NCBI GenBank assembly: GCA_016630905.1
Contig: WBMQ01000014.1
Location: 62,001 to 126,000 of the forward strand
From: Capillidium heterosporum
Lineage: Eukaryota; Entomophthoromycota; Entomophthoromycetes; Entomophthorales; Capillidiaceae
Length of the DNA: 64,000 bases
Direction of reading: 5' to 3'
The translations under genes and the position numbers were made by a program. The notes below the pieces were generated by a model. The model did no database searches, was not told the DNA's origin, and saw only the letters and a program-made list of their open reading frames with translations. Positions 32,854 through 43,331 of this stretch are shown here, piece by piece. Within the stretch, counting starts at the first letter, position 1. Each line of letters begins with the position of its first letter.

Positions 32854-33903
32854 ATGGGCACTCTCAGTTTAAATTCGACAAAGACTACCGAAACTTGCGT
32901 GACATGTAGCAACGACCTACTACTATGTCCGAACTGCGCTATAGATCAGGTATGCTTCACCTCAGTACGAACCTGCCAGACATGCCCCAAGACCAGCTGT
33001 ATAAGCAACCTCAACGTTACTCTGATAAACAAGGACAACTCGGTGCCCTTGGCCAAAAACGAGGTGTCCGTAAATCTAGTGGTGATAGTGGGTTCAATAA
33101 TAAGTTTGGCGTTAGTAATCGCCCTAATAATAATCACCAAAAGGTCGTTGAAGAACAAGAGGAAGATGGAATACAACCGATCTATAAATGAGAAGGGTAA
33201 TGTTGCACCATACAAAGATGTCGACAAACCTAAGAGTAAGAAGAAGACAAGGCGAAGTTGCTTCAATAATTGGAGGAAGAGCAAAGGCAAGGAAAATCGA
33301 TTCTCAACCTCCTTCTCCATGCTAAACTTCAACTGTAGCGACGAAGACTACAAAGAGCTTATCAATGACAAGCTAACCTTCCAGCAAATAATCCAAATGG
33401 ATCCCAAACTCATCCATCAGTTTGAAAAGTACCACAGCGACATCAGTCATAGCAACATCGACACCAGTACCAGCATCAACATAAACAACTCCAAAATCCA
33501 AAACAAGCCTATTAACCTCTCCATCAACGTACCTCAACTCAACCCGCCTCCACACCATCAACTTCAAGCTATAAAGGCTGGTATGCAACTTAACCCTGAA
33601 AGTTTAGAGGACTTGGAAAACAAGTTTTTAAAACCTAAAGACGCCAAGAAACGTAGCTACTACGTAGCTAGCCCTACCAAGTTGGATTTTGATATATTAC
33701 ATTATGAGCCGGAGTTCCACACCAAGTTGCAAGATATATCGGCGTTAACTATTGATCCCGATGCACCTGACCCCTTCCAAGATAATTTTGATTTTGATAT
33801 GGAGAATTTAGATACCTTTGAGTTCAACACCGAGTCCACCAACTTTATCCAGTCTAGCCCTGAGTTCGATACTAAAGATAAGTTCGATTTGAAGATTAAC
33901 TAG
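32854..33903 (+). CDS. OPY2: OPY2-like single-pass membrane anchor protein
   Basis: Opy2 in yeasts anchors Ste50/Ste11 at the plasma membrane for the HOG osmostress pathway. Single exon, 349 aa. The extracellular N terminus holds the Opy2 cysteine motif at about residues 15-50: CVTCSNDLLLCPNC, then CFTSVRTCQTCPKTSC. One transmembrane helix follows (about 72-96, VVIVGSIISLALVIALIII), then a strongly basic stop-transfer stretch (KRSLKNKRK, KSKKKTRR). The long cytosolic tail is Ser/Asn/Asp-rich and acidic towards the end. There is no separate signal peptide, as in yeast Opy2. The Cys pattern is diagnostic; the HOG role is inferred from family knowledge. Confidence 0.82.
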   Translation: MGTLSLNSTKTTETCVTCSNDLLLCPNCAIDQVCFTSVRTCQTCPKTSCISNLNVTLINKDNSVPLAKNEVSVNLVVIVGSIISLALVIALIIITKRSLKNKRKMEYNRSINEKGNVAPYKDVDKPKSKKKTRRSCFNNWRKSKGKENRFSTSFSMLNFNCSDEDYKELINDKLTFQQIIQMDPKLIHQFEKYHSDISHSNIDTSTSININNSKIQNKPINLSINVPQLNPPPHHQLQAIKAGMQLNPESLEDLENKFLKPKDAKKRSYYVASPTKLDFDILHYEPEFHTKLQDISALTIDPDAPDPFQDNFDFDMENLDTFEFNTESTNFIQSSPEFDTKDKFDLKIN

Positions 33904-34621
33904 TGTTAGAAAATATTCTTTTCAAGTTCTTTGCGGGTGTAATTTGGAGTAAATAGGTCGATGCTGTCGTATAGGTTTAGTTGAAGAATATTATTTATAT
34001 CAAATGTATGGTTTAATTTGAAAGTCCGATTTGCTTGGATAGTGTAGAGTTTAGATATTGTACTTGATGGTTTTAAACTAGGTAAAGCCTAGTAGACTGT
34101 TGTATCTAGGTCTCAAGTATTTGATTCTACAAAACTAACCAAGGTAATTAAATAGACCAAAAACCAACAATATATATCTTTTTAACTTAGCTTTCCATAA
34201 CACTTGAATAAATCTACTTTAAGTTACATATTTTACAATTATAAATTAGAAACAATGACATGTAAATGAAGGATTCTTTTTAAAAGTTTCTAATTATAGT
34301 GAATAATTTTGCAAAATGTGCTGGGAAAACTTTTGAAACTGATTCTAGTAGGAGACGTGGAGCGTGTTAGGTAAGCCAATGTGTAGGAAGTAAATTGATG
34401 TTTTAAAAGTAACTAGCTTAGCAAGGTATTCTGTATAGGCTATTTCCTTTGGATTTTAAACTATGCTTTGTTATGTAATTCTATTTGAACCATTTATTTC
34501 ACATGATTACAGCAAAACTGCACGTTTCATTGGGTGATATCCTAAATTTGAACTCGTGTTCAATGTCCTTGAAAAGTTGACCCATCCACCCAACAAACTT
34601 TTCAGAAAATTAGACGGAGAG
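33904..34621. other. Intergenic, nothing recognised
   Basis: About 720 bp of AT-rich spacer between two same-strand genes. The frame of the F-box gene stays open upstream to a GTG at 34556, but no ATG occurs there, so it is treated as 5' untranslated. Confidence 0.5.
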
Positions 34622-35914
34622 ATGAAGGTCCAATTCACCAACCTGCCCAACTTTATAATCGAAGACGTTTTCAACAGTCTGGAAAGAGAAGATTGGCTTA
34701 AATTACGACATTGCAACCGACACATCAACCAAATACTATCAGCCAAAATCTACAAAACTATAGACACTCAAAGTTTACAGTTACATTTAGAAAAGAATTG
34801 GGAGGTTTTCAATCAGATAGCTAAAAAGTATGGTAGGTTTATCAAGAAACTGGACTATTACATCCAACCAAACTTCTTCAAGATAAATAATCTTTTCCCC
34901 AGCTTGGAGAACTTGAAGACCTTTTGGTTGGTAGGGGATGCCGACTTGGTAGATTTCATGTGTTCAATAAAACAAAGGTTAAAGCGTTTCAACTTGGCTA
35001 TCGGGGAGCCATTTCCAACTCAATTAGACTTCAAGCATGTCCTTAAAGATCTTGTACATCTTTCTTTAATATTAGAGAATCATAGGTTGGAAAGTTTAAA
35101 AGTACTGGAATTGTTCAGTTTGCCACAACTCCGTTCTCTAAGTTTAACTATATATGAAGCTGATCCACAAGTTTTAGTCAATATCAACAGAAATTTCCCC
35201 AATCTAAAGTTGTTGAACCTACGTATTGTAAGGTATAATTCGGAGTTTGATATAGTGCCGACTACCTTTCAAAACTTAGCCAAATTGTTTATCAACTTCA
35301 ACCAACAAGGGGATATCCAAAAGTTCCCTTTAAGTTGTTTCCCTCAACTCCAAGTTTTAAATTTAGGGATGTACAAGGTGGTAAGTTTACATTTTTATAA
35401 CCACTATATCCAACATACCTTCGATAGATTGGTTGGCTTAGAGTTAGATGTGGGGCCAATATCTTTTGAAGCTTGCCAAAAGTTACAAACTCTTAAGTTT
35501 ATCACCGTACAACTACACAAATCCTTCGACAACAAATCGATGAAGCTTTTACTGACTTTACCACAGTTATCTCAAGTCAATATTCATGGTATCATCGGTG
35601 ATAGCCTATTTGAAAAGGTGAACTGTACGAGTCCGATCGCTAGATTGGTTATTTTAGGTAGAGTTAAACTGAGCTATAGCTTTATCAAAGTCCTAAAGTT
35701 CCAACTACCTTACCTTACAAACCTTACCATCTATTCTTATGAGTTAGATTCAAATATTTTGGACAAGTTGGTCCCAGATAAAGTTGAGAATGGTGAAAAT
35801 TTGAATTTACAGTTCGTTACTATCCCTAGTCGAGAAGTTCAATTTGTGGAGTGGATTAGGATGCGGTCACCAGACGTTGTTGTCAGCCATAATAATCCAC
35901 TACTTTTAGCTTGA
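34622..35914 (+). CDS. F-box protein with leucine-rich repeats
   Basis: Probable substrate receptor of an SCF ubiquitin ligase. Single exon, 430 aa from ATG 34622. F-box at residues ~5-45: FTNLPNFIIEDVFNSLERED, then WLKLRHCNRHINQIL. The remainder carries irregular ~25-residue leucine-rich repeats (LFPSLENLKTFWLVGD, LPQLRSLSLTIYE, FPNLKLLNLRIV, LPQLSQVNIHGI), as in RNI-type F-box proteins. No membrane segment. The substrate is unknown. Confidence 0.85.
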   Translation: MKVQFTNLPNFIIEDVFNSLEREDWLKLRHCNRHINQILSAKIYKTIDTQSLQLHLEKNWEVFNQIAKKYGRFIKKLDYYIQPNFFKINNLFPSLENLKTFWLVGDADLVDFMCSIKQRLKRFNLAIGEPFPTQLDFKHVLKDLVHLSLILENHRLESLKVLELFSLPQLRSLSLTIYEADPQVLVNINRNFPNLKLLNLRIVRYNSEFDIVPTTFQNLAKLFINFNQQGDIQKFPLSCFPQLQVLNLGMYKVVSLHFYNHYIQHTFDRLVGLELDVGPISFEACQKLQTLKFITVQLHKSFDNKSMKLLLTLPQLSQVNIHGIIGDSLFEKVNCTSPIARLVILGRVKLSYSFIKVLKFQLPYLTNLTIYSYELDSNILDKLVPDKVENGENLNLQFVTIPSREVQFVEWIRMRSPDVVVSHNNPLLLA

Positions 35915-37470
35915 ACTGTACTTTAATCACATAATATTTTAATATGATATATATTCTTTGCTAAAGTAAACTTTTAGCTACGAATTTACTCTTATTCCAA
36001 CTACCATTCCTTGGTAAACTTTGTTCCTTAATTTAATATACTAATCTATACTATATTTCAAAGGTTATCGTCTTGTTCGAATTGTCAAATTTATACAAAT
36101 CGCCAAGAAAGCTTTTACGTAGCGATTTACGTCAACTTTACTTTAAACCCTGAGGAACTACATATGGGTATCATTGATCATGGTTGTTTTTGAGAATAGA
36201 TTACCTTAGCAAACTAAATATGCGGTTTATCACCATTCCCAGATCGAATATTTGGTTTGTTAAATGGATCAAGAGCCAGTTTCCAAGTGCTATACTCTCT
36301 TACTACTTATTGCTAGTGTAAAGATAAAGGTATATTACCATAACTCTATTATAGGTCGATAATATTCGGTATTTTATGCTATATATCCTTTTCATTATAA
36401 TTAATATTCATATTCATAGCAATCCCTGCTTTTCTACATCTTTTGGAGTATTGATATTTTTTCTTCAAGTCTTATCCCATATACAGATCTTCCTGTCTAC
36501 AACCTACATCCCTCCTCCTCAAAACTTTCCAACTCAAGCTTCTATTCGAAAAGTTTAGCAAGGGCTAAAGTTCCTCATTGACTTTTGCTTACAGTAATTA
36601 CTGCCTAGCCTATAGCTTCAGCTATTTATGCCTACAAAATATTCAAAGGTTATCGATGGTTCAATATTTCAAACTTATATAGCGTACGTTCTGAAAGGCG
36701 CAATACATTTCATTAAATTTATATATTCTATTCATAGCTTTGTTTTGTATGTATATCCTTAATTAGCTTGCTGAAATGTCCAATAAAATTGTAATAGCGA
36801 AAGAATACTTTCAAATAGACCTTACCTCTAAATATATCTGCAAATTCAAATATCTTTTAGTGATGCCAGTATTGAAATAAATGCATTTATTCACTTTGTA
36901 CTATTTCAAAATTTGTTGCAGATATTCATACTTTAGATGTACATCATACCATCAAGGTTTTGATTCATTAAATAAGGAATAGAGTACGTATTTAAAAGAA
37001 AGTATGGTATGAATTGAAGGAAGAAATATGCTCAATTTATATAACAATATTTTCTAAAGGGTTTGTAACATATGCCGAGATTCAGTAAATACCGATCCAA
37101 CTTAGAAGGCCGAGTTTAGGACTCCTCTAAATGTATATGAAAGTCAAAGCTTTGGGTTAATAGTAATTTTAGGAATAGAAAATAAGCTAGATATTTAAAA
37201 ATTACTTTTGACATCTTATAAATTAGATTTATATATGCTTTCTTGAATAATTGCTATTAAACCTTCAAGCCAATATTATATTCTGATATTAAAATATGCT
37301 TGTGCTACCAATAGATAATAAGATGCCTTAGATATTACGTTAAAATTGCAGCATAAACTTTGTAAAAAGGGTATAAAAGACAACCACTTGTTCTTCTCAC
37401 GAAACTTTAGCTACGTCAAGTCAATATAAATGTTTCAGGTATACCCAGCCCTACTTGATACTTTAAAGAG
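35915..37470. other. Intergenic, nothing supported
   Basis: About 1.55 kb of AT-rich DNA. An open stretch at 36376-36558 is hydrophobic but has no motif. No RNA gene or repeat was recognised. Confidence 0.45.
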
Positions 37471-37886
37471 ATGGGCCATCTTAACATGCAAGTAGAGTCA
37501 AACCAATATATGGTCTACTACAAAATCTATTGCAGCAAAGGTAAATCGCTTTATTCAACTATAAAAACTTACCAACGTCCTTGTAGTCCTGTTCTACCTA
37601 ATTTGTGGTCAATTTAGTATCAAAAAATACAGAATCGTAGCTTTTGCTAGCCTTTCCGAGTTATATTGTGCGATTAAAGGCGGTATGGATCTTCAAGTTA
37701 AAAAATATATGCTCAAAGATAATTATTTGGATCTAGGTAAATATATCTATTTAAATGATACCCAAAGTCATCTTTGCTGTAGAAGTGCGAGAGAGTAGTG
37801 AAGGTCTAATACATGATCGAGCTCAAGAAGGGCCAGGACTAAGGAGATCTTCTACAAAAGTAAGAAACAGCCCAGAGAATATATAA
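37471..37886 (+). CDS. Possible small three-exon gene of unknown function
   Basis: Exons 37471-37540, 37587-37736 and 37783-37886, with two 46-nt GT-AG introns and matching phases, give 107 aa (starting MGHLNMQVESNQ, one hydrophobic stretch VLFYLICGQF, basic/Ser-rich end RRSSTKVRNSPENI). The frame stays free of stops before and after the TAA at 37884, reading SKSKVSVESVDGGVGYRRI to the next stop. So this may be the surviving part of a longer gene. No family recognised. The paired splice sites are the main support. Confidence 0.35.
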
Positions 37887-38359
37887 TCTAAATCAAAAGT
37901 ATCTGTCGAAAGTGTAGATGGAGGGGTAGGTTATAGACGCATCAAATTAGATGAGGAAAGTCAATAAAAGGTTAATGGAAAAGGCACAGATTTAAATAGA
38001 TTTATCGATACTCAGCGAAATTCTAATCGATAGTTCCGATTACATCAAGGAGAATGGTGTTGAGGTGATAAAATAAAGTAAATGGCTCGATGTGGCTTGA
38101 ATCAATGTATTTGAAGTTGTCATCCAATACTTTACAATGGAGCCATATCCCACAAGCCCCATGTAGCTAAGCTCCTTGATCTGTGGACTGACACCCTATT
38201 CCTAGTTTCACAATGAGGATTAAGCAGTCGAAAGGTTAAAGTTTTCTTCTGAACAGGCTACTTCCTTATAAATCAAATTGAAATATGTATTACTAAAACT
38301 ATTTATACAAATGAAGGAATATATTAATATTGATTTATTAAGTATAGAGATTTGACTCA
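37887..38359. other. 3' flank of the SAC gene
   Basis: About 470 bp. It contains the stop-free continuation mentioned for the upstream small gene (to about 38030); beyond that nothing is recognised. Confidence 0.4.
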
Positions 38360-40224
38360 TCAATTCAACCTCCATCCCAAAACCCTACAACACATATCGA
38401 CTAGAACCAACTTGATCAGGTCTACAAGTATACCCCACCAGATCAAAGGGTACCCCCACCACCCTAGCTTATCGATCTCCGATTTGGAGCTGTACCACCT
38501 TCGCCTATCAGTTCCACTACTACCAATGACATCAACGATTTGTTTGAAGTAGCTACTTTCATATATCTCACTCACAATTTGATGGTTGATTACCGACTGC
38601 AAATTCTCAAACTTTGTATCATCTAAAAATATATTATTGTAGAACCGGTTGAAATTGATGAGATGGTCGATATTTTCACATCCCTTACAATCCAAATTGC
38701 TGTCAATAAGCTTCTGGTTGATTATACCAGTACCAGTATAGTAATCGGCAATGGTGTTGGCTATTTTTACAAAGTTGCGACGCAGGCTTTGGTCTAAAAG
38801 CTGTTTGTTAGTTTGAAGGTTCAATTCGTCAAGTATGGTTTGGAAGACTTGGGAAAATATGGTGAATTGACATAAGGAGGTGCGATCTATTGAGTCTAGA
38901 CAGTTGGTACGGATTATTGAGCGTTGTTTTGTAGTTGGTGGACTTGTTGGTGTAGCTTTATCGTCGATATCGATAGAGAAGTAGGAGGATTGATCGATGT
39001 CTTTTTCGATTTGTTGTAAAAGTTGGTGGATGGGCTCGATACCCCAGCCTAAAGGATATCTAACGTACTTGACGCTCTCTAAATTAGCAGCTTGTAAAGT
39101 TTCCTCCAGCTTCTGACTGAGCTGCAACTCCTGCCCACAATCCTTCAACAGGTTGACAACTATTGTCGAATTTACATCGGACTGTCTATGTAGCCTATCA
39201 AAATGGGAATGCAAAGTAGTTGGGTCAGTATCTTGAATCTTAATCCTAGGTCTGTAGTTAAATTTGGATTTGAATTGATTCCAACGTAAAGGTAGGGACC
39301 CTCGAACTTGGAGGTAGGAGAATAGTTTGGTATCAGTAACTACTAGCATTTCTGTTTGAACTGTAATGGAACTGTTGCCTTTTAAGTCCAAACCTCTAGA
39401 AACGTATCTGGGACCAAACCTACGTCTCTCAACGCGCGCTATTAAAGTTAGTTGCAGGTTGGGTAGGTTGATCATCTGAATAGAACCAAAGATTGCATTT
39501 ATAAAAGGTAGGTTGAAGAGTTGGCTCTGTTGAGTGTCATTTCCAGGGTTGCTTTCACTCAAAGAACTCCAGACGTAGCTTTCTTTCAATTCAGTTAAAG
39601 TCGACTGGTCGAGGATGGAGTTGGAATGAAGTTGGTGGGAGCTAAATAGAGGATAGGTCAAACTGAAGTAAAATTTCCCCGACTCTACTAAACTTTTGTA
39701 CTTTGATAGCTGCAATGGGAAAGTGGGCTAATATATAGAAAATTAAAATACTAGATGAAGGTAAATACTTACTTTAAAGTCAGAGTTTCTCGAATTCAAA
39801 CTTATAAATTTTACCTCTTTGATCTGATAGACTTGATTGTTTAATAAGGTGCCTATTAGGTGTACATCAGTTATCAAAGTTAGGTAGTTGGTTTTGTCGA
39901 CTTGAAGTTTCGAAAATAGGCCATAGAAGTTTAGTCTGGCCACATCTTTTGATAGCTCTTCTAAAAGGGTTATTGAATATAAAGTTATTTAAAAATAGGT
40001 ATACCTAAAAGCGGTTTTCCATCTACCCATGGCGAAAGTCCATCTTGAGTTTGGTTGTAAACTTTAACCTTCAAAGTCACTTTATCTACTATTACATATA
40101 GGCTCTCATCTACCAAAAGCTTTATGTTGTAGCTCTTGCCAAGTATATCTTGGACATCGGTTGAAACTTTGGTAGTTAGAAGTTGGTATTGAGGTTCGTT
40201 ATTGGTATTGATAATTTTTGACAT
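38360..40224 (-). CDS. SAC-domain phosphoinositide phosphatase (Sac1-like, divergent)
   Basis: Sac-family enzymes dephosphorylate phosphoinositides on ER/Golgi or endosome membranes. Exons 40005-40224, 39773-39960 and 38360-39727, with introns of 44 and 45 nt, give 591 aa from ATG 40224. The frame is open ~29 codons further upstream without an ATG, so a 5' exon may be missing. Landmarks: FYFSLTYPLF, RRRFGPRYVSRGLDLKGN, YLQVRGSLPLRWNQF, and the catalytic P-loop RTNCLDSIDRT (CX5R-T). YTGTGIINQKL replaces the usual YAGTGALKTDFTRTG. A tryptophan-rich hydrophobic stretch near the end (GWWGYPLIWWGILVDL) could anchor it. The catalytic Cys and Arg are present, but the motif and the downstream block are unusual, so substrate choice may differ from Sac1. 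Confidence 0.85.
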
Positions 40225-40649
40225 GTTATGCTTTGCTACATCTAAAAATTTCTGAGTTTTTATAACTGAATGTTGAATTGCAGTTTCCAGAATAGACGAG
40301 CTGGATTTCAAATCTTATGGGAATATTTCCAATTTTTCTTGATAAGCAATTAAGAAGCTTAGGCCGGTAAAGGGTAAAGTTTAGCAGGTTTTTACAAACC
40401 TTTATGCGTGGGTGTTCAAATGAGTATAGCTAAAAAGACTTATGTGGCTTAGATTTATTTGAGTACAATTATACTTTGCCCTATTCTAGATGGCAAGGTA
40501 TACAAAAGTTCAATTAACGGCTTGGTTTGGTAGTAATTTCTTTCAGTTTTTTATGCCAATTTCTTTTGAAAATGCGTACTACTTTATTATAAACAATTTA
40601 GAGTATTACGTCACATTCAAAGTGGAGGTTAAAACCATGTTATCAAGAG
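40225..40649. other. Divergent promoter region
   Basis: About 425 bp between the SAC gene (minus) and an unknown gene (plus). An open stretch from 40490 overlaps the next gene in another frame and has no motif. Confidence 0.4.
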
Positions 40650-41642
40650 ATGAAACTTTCAAGCTCTACAAGAACTATGGACAAGGTACCCGACAACCAC
40701 AGTAACGATTCCAATCAAGCAAACAAGGATGGTATTCTCAAGAAAGCAGTAGAGTCAAGTAAACAGTTAGTCGAAGAAATAAACAAGAATACCAACTTGG
40801 AAGCAGTTAGTTCCCTATTAAATTTCGATACTAAAGCTACTTCAACTTCTAAAGCCAGTAGTAGCAATGCATTTGTCAACAGTAACTATGAGGTGGTTGA
40901 TCCTAATTTAATTTCGAGTCAAAAATTTACCAGTGCTACCTTGGATAACCATTCCCAACTTGTTGAAAATACATCTACCATTAACCCACCAACTAACATT
41001 CAAAAGATTGAAAGTTTGTTAGCTTCACAACAGTTAAATGAAGGGGGTATAGCTGAAGATGGTATGGATTTCGTCAAAGAGTTTATGGAACTAGAAACAA
41101 ACCCCAACTTGTCAGAAACCGAAGTCAAACTTCGAAATTATCGCAATATGGTGATTAACAAAAAAAACTTTATTAACGAAGATATTTACGATCTGGTACC
41201 AACAAGTGACGGAGTTATCCATAAAGAGCCTTCTTACAACCACTTCCCAACTATCAGTTACAAACCACAACCAAATCACTTAATATTGCCAACCGACGGC
41301 CAAGAGGTTTTGGATTTATTGAACTCCACTTCTTTTACCGACGAAATTTATGACTTGAACGATGCTTCCCTGATGTCGAACACTACTCTATTGGAAGAGA
41401 TGCAACAGTTTTACAAAGTTCAAGGTTTCAATGCTGTCCATAATAAAGAGGACCCCAAAGATATTTTGGCGTATTTGGAGCAGGATGGCGACTATTTGGA
41501 TGACGTATATGGGTTTATTGAACTTTTGAAAAAGGACAAGTTTGCCAAGGTGGAAGATAAGTTTAAGATGCGAGCTTTAAGTAGGCTTATCAAATTGAAG
41601 CAGCATATGGAATTGAAAAAGGGTATCGAAAGTAAAGTTTAA
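40650..41642 (+). CDS. Uncharacterised hydrophilic protein
   Basis: Single exon, 330 aa from ATG 40650; a second ATG at 40677 is equally plausible. I do not recognise the family. The N-terminal half is Ser/Thr/Asn-rich and likely disordered, with no signal or membrane segment. The middle holds FVKEFMELETNPNLSETEVK and a Tyr/Pro-rich stretch. The last ~60 residues look folded and helical: DPKDILAYLEQDGDYLDDVY, then RALSRLIKLKQHMELKKG. The acidic 'DGDYLDDVYGF' followed by a basic helix is the part most likely to be conserved. It is divergently placed from the SAC phosphatase gene. Confidence 0.65.
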   Translation: MKLSSSTRTMDKVPDNHSNDSNQANKDGILKKAVESSKQLVEEINKNTNLEAVSSLLNFDTKATSTSKASSSNAFVNSNYEVVDPNLISSQKFTSATLDNHSQLVENTSTINPPTNIQKIESLLASQQLNEGGIAEDGMDFVKEFMELETNPNLSETEVKLRNYRNMVINKKNFINEDIYDLVPTSDGVIHKEPSYNHFPTISYKPQPNHLILPTDGQEVLDLLNSTSFTDEIYDLNDASLMSNTTLLEEMQQFYKVQGFNAVHNKEDPKDILAYLEQDGDYLDDVYGFIELLKKDKFAKVEDKFKMRALSRLIKLKQHMELKKGIESKV

Positions 41643-42052
41643 TAAAGTGAAGTTGGTAATGGATTTTATTAAAGATATAGCTTTGGCTTTAAGTTTAACA
41701 AAGTTTCTAGCTAGGTATAAAGTAGGATTAGTGATTTAGCTTATACAAATCGGTTGAAGTTGCTTAAATTATAATTAGTTTTTATATATGTATTATTAGG
41801 TTCAATTCTAGTCAAATGCAGTTTTGCTTTGAAGCTAGCTTTTAGGTAGTTAGCCTTTCATCACTTTTCATCAAGTATTTAGAGCTCCCACCAACCGAAA
41901 TTCCCATTTGAGGAGTTGTTAAACAATAAAGATAATGAAAATGATTTGGTAGTTATCCATGCTACTAAAATTATTGTAAAGACTAGTGTTGTGGAGGTAT
42001 ATGTTCATGAAGTAAACCTAATAAAAGCAATACCACATATAAAGTTTATTAA
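41643..42052. other. Convergent 3' region
   Basis: About 410 bp between two convergent genes, AT-rich, with no feature seen. Confidence 0.45.
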
Positions 42053-42838
42053 TTAAAAGACCATCTTCCAAATTTTACTCCAAAAACTTCTAGGTTTGAC
42101 ATAAATACAACTGGAAGTCCCAATCAATTTATCCTCCCTATCATAAATACTAGCTTTCAACACCTTTTTGTACTCCTTGCTCTTGCTTTCATCCAGCTCC
42201 ACTTTAAATACGACAAAATTATCAATAATAGGAACTTTTTCCATCTCCTTTAAGTTAAAGTTGGTGGTCAAATTGACGGTAAAGTAGTTGACCTCCTTGA
42301 AATTGTTGATACTAACTATGCATTTGAAGTACGCTTCGTCTAAGAGGTGGGTTAATATACCTATATGGATCTTGTCATTGAAGGAAGAAGCTTGCGAACC
42401 GATATGATGGATTTCAACGAGTTGTTGGGTGTTGGTATTGTAGTAGGTTTTACTGGTGTCACCTAGGACCTTGGGGTGTTGGTAGGTGTTTTTGGTGATG
42501 TGGTCAGTTGAAGATATGTTCTTTAAAGTCTGGCCGGCTATCAAAGTTTCAAAGTCGATGTAACCACTATTTTCTTTTAATATATCTTGATAGATGGGTA
42601 GGTCGGCTATCTTTTTCTTTTCTTTGGTACTGATGGTCTGAATTGCTTCATTAGTAATTGTTTTAGGTTGGAAAAGGGAGGTGGATTGGTAAGTTAAAGT
42701 TAGGAGGCTTAGACCGGTTACTAGACTTAGGACTTCCTTGTTCAAGAATTTCGATCTCAATGGTGCTGAAGGTTTGGTGGCAACCGTCCTTACTAACCTT
42801 TGGTTTAATTTGAGTGATGTTGGTTGGAATCTTAGCAT
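42053..42838 (-). CDS. Mitochondrial hotdog-fold (thioesterase-superfamily) protein
   Basis: Single exon, 261 aa. The N terminus is a typical mitochondrial presequence (MLRFQPTSLKLNQRLVRTVA, basic, no acids), followed by a hydrophobic segment (about 37-52) that may anchor it in the inner membrane. The C-terminal half shows the 4HBT hotdog pattern: an H/G-rich loop before a helix in IHIGILTHLLDEAYFKCI (family form HGGxLATLLDE), then paired strands VNYFTVNLTTNF, DNFVVFKVEL and KVLKASIYDRED. Such fungal proteins (Fmp10-like) are presumed acyl-CoA or acyl-ACP thioesterases. The usual HGG is not intact here, so activity is uncertain. A Tim21 identity was considered and dropped. Confidence 0.65.
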   Translation of the reverse strand: MLRFQPTSLKLNQRLVRTVATKPSAPLRSKFLNKEVLSLVTGLSLLTLTYQSTSLFQPKTITNEAIQTISTKEKKKIADLPIYQDILKENSGYIDFETLIAGQTLKNISSTDHITKNTYQHPKVLGDTSKTYYNTNTQQLVEIHHIGSQASSFNDKIHIGILTHLLDEAYFKCIVSINNFKEVNYFTVNLTTNFNLKEMEKVPIIDNFVVFKVELDESKSKEYKKVLKASIYDREDKLIGTSSCIYVKPRSFWSKIWKMVF

Positions 42839-43331
42839 TTTTAATAACTTAACGATGAACCTTTAGTTTCCTTTACCAGCTTTTTGTAGGTTTCCTTCTT
42901 CCACGATTACAAATACTATTTTTAGGGGGTTCCCGGCTTAATAAACCAACCAATGAATTGTAATTCTTTAGCCTCGGAGGTGGATATCGTTTCCCCGAAA
43001 AAGCGATTTGGAATCCAAGTTTACTTATTATTCCAAACAGCTTTTGGTACAATTTTAGATGGGATGAATTTGGAATAAATGTTCTTACAGTCATTTATTT
43101 AATGTGATTACTTTTATTTTATAATTGTACTAATTTTGCTGCTTCTAAAGTCAAATTCTTCAAGCTGATTTTCCAAACTGGATCCCAGCTACCTAACTTG
43201 ATATATAAGGAAATAAATGTTTCTATCTAAAGTCATTCCTTTCCCAATGTCAAATACCAAGATAAAATATAGGCTTTGATCTTTTAACTTACTCCTTACC
43301 TACAATTCCACTAAAAGTTGAAGTTTACAGC
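42839..43331. other. Divergent promoter region
   Basis: About 490 bp between divergent genes. A 73-codon minus frame (42873-43094, ATG start, very basic) ends 35 bp before the hotdog gene; it could be a tiny gene but has no recognisable motif. Confidence 0.4.

Noticed and set aside
34556-34621. Upstream extension of the F-box protein
   Set aside because: The open frame starts with GTG; the first ATG at 34622 directly precedes the F-box.
42053-42838. Tim21 identity for the mitochondrial protein
   Set aside because: Presequence and anchor fit, but the C-terminal half follows the hotdog pattern with a helix-start LLDE and paired strands rather than Tim21.
42873-43094. 73-codon basic minus frame before the hotdog gene
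   Set aside because: Has an ATG but no recognisable motif, no splice link to the next gene and could occur by chance.
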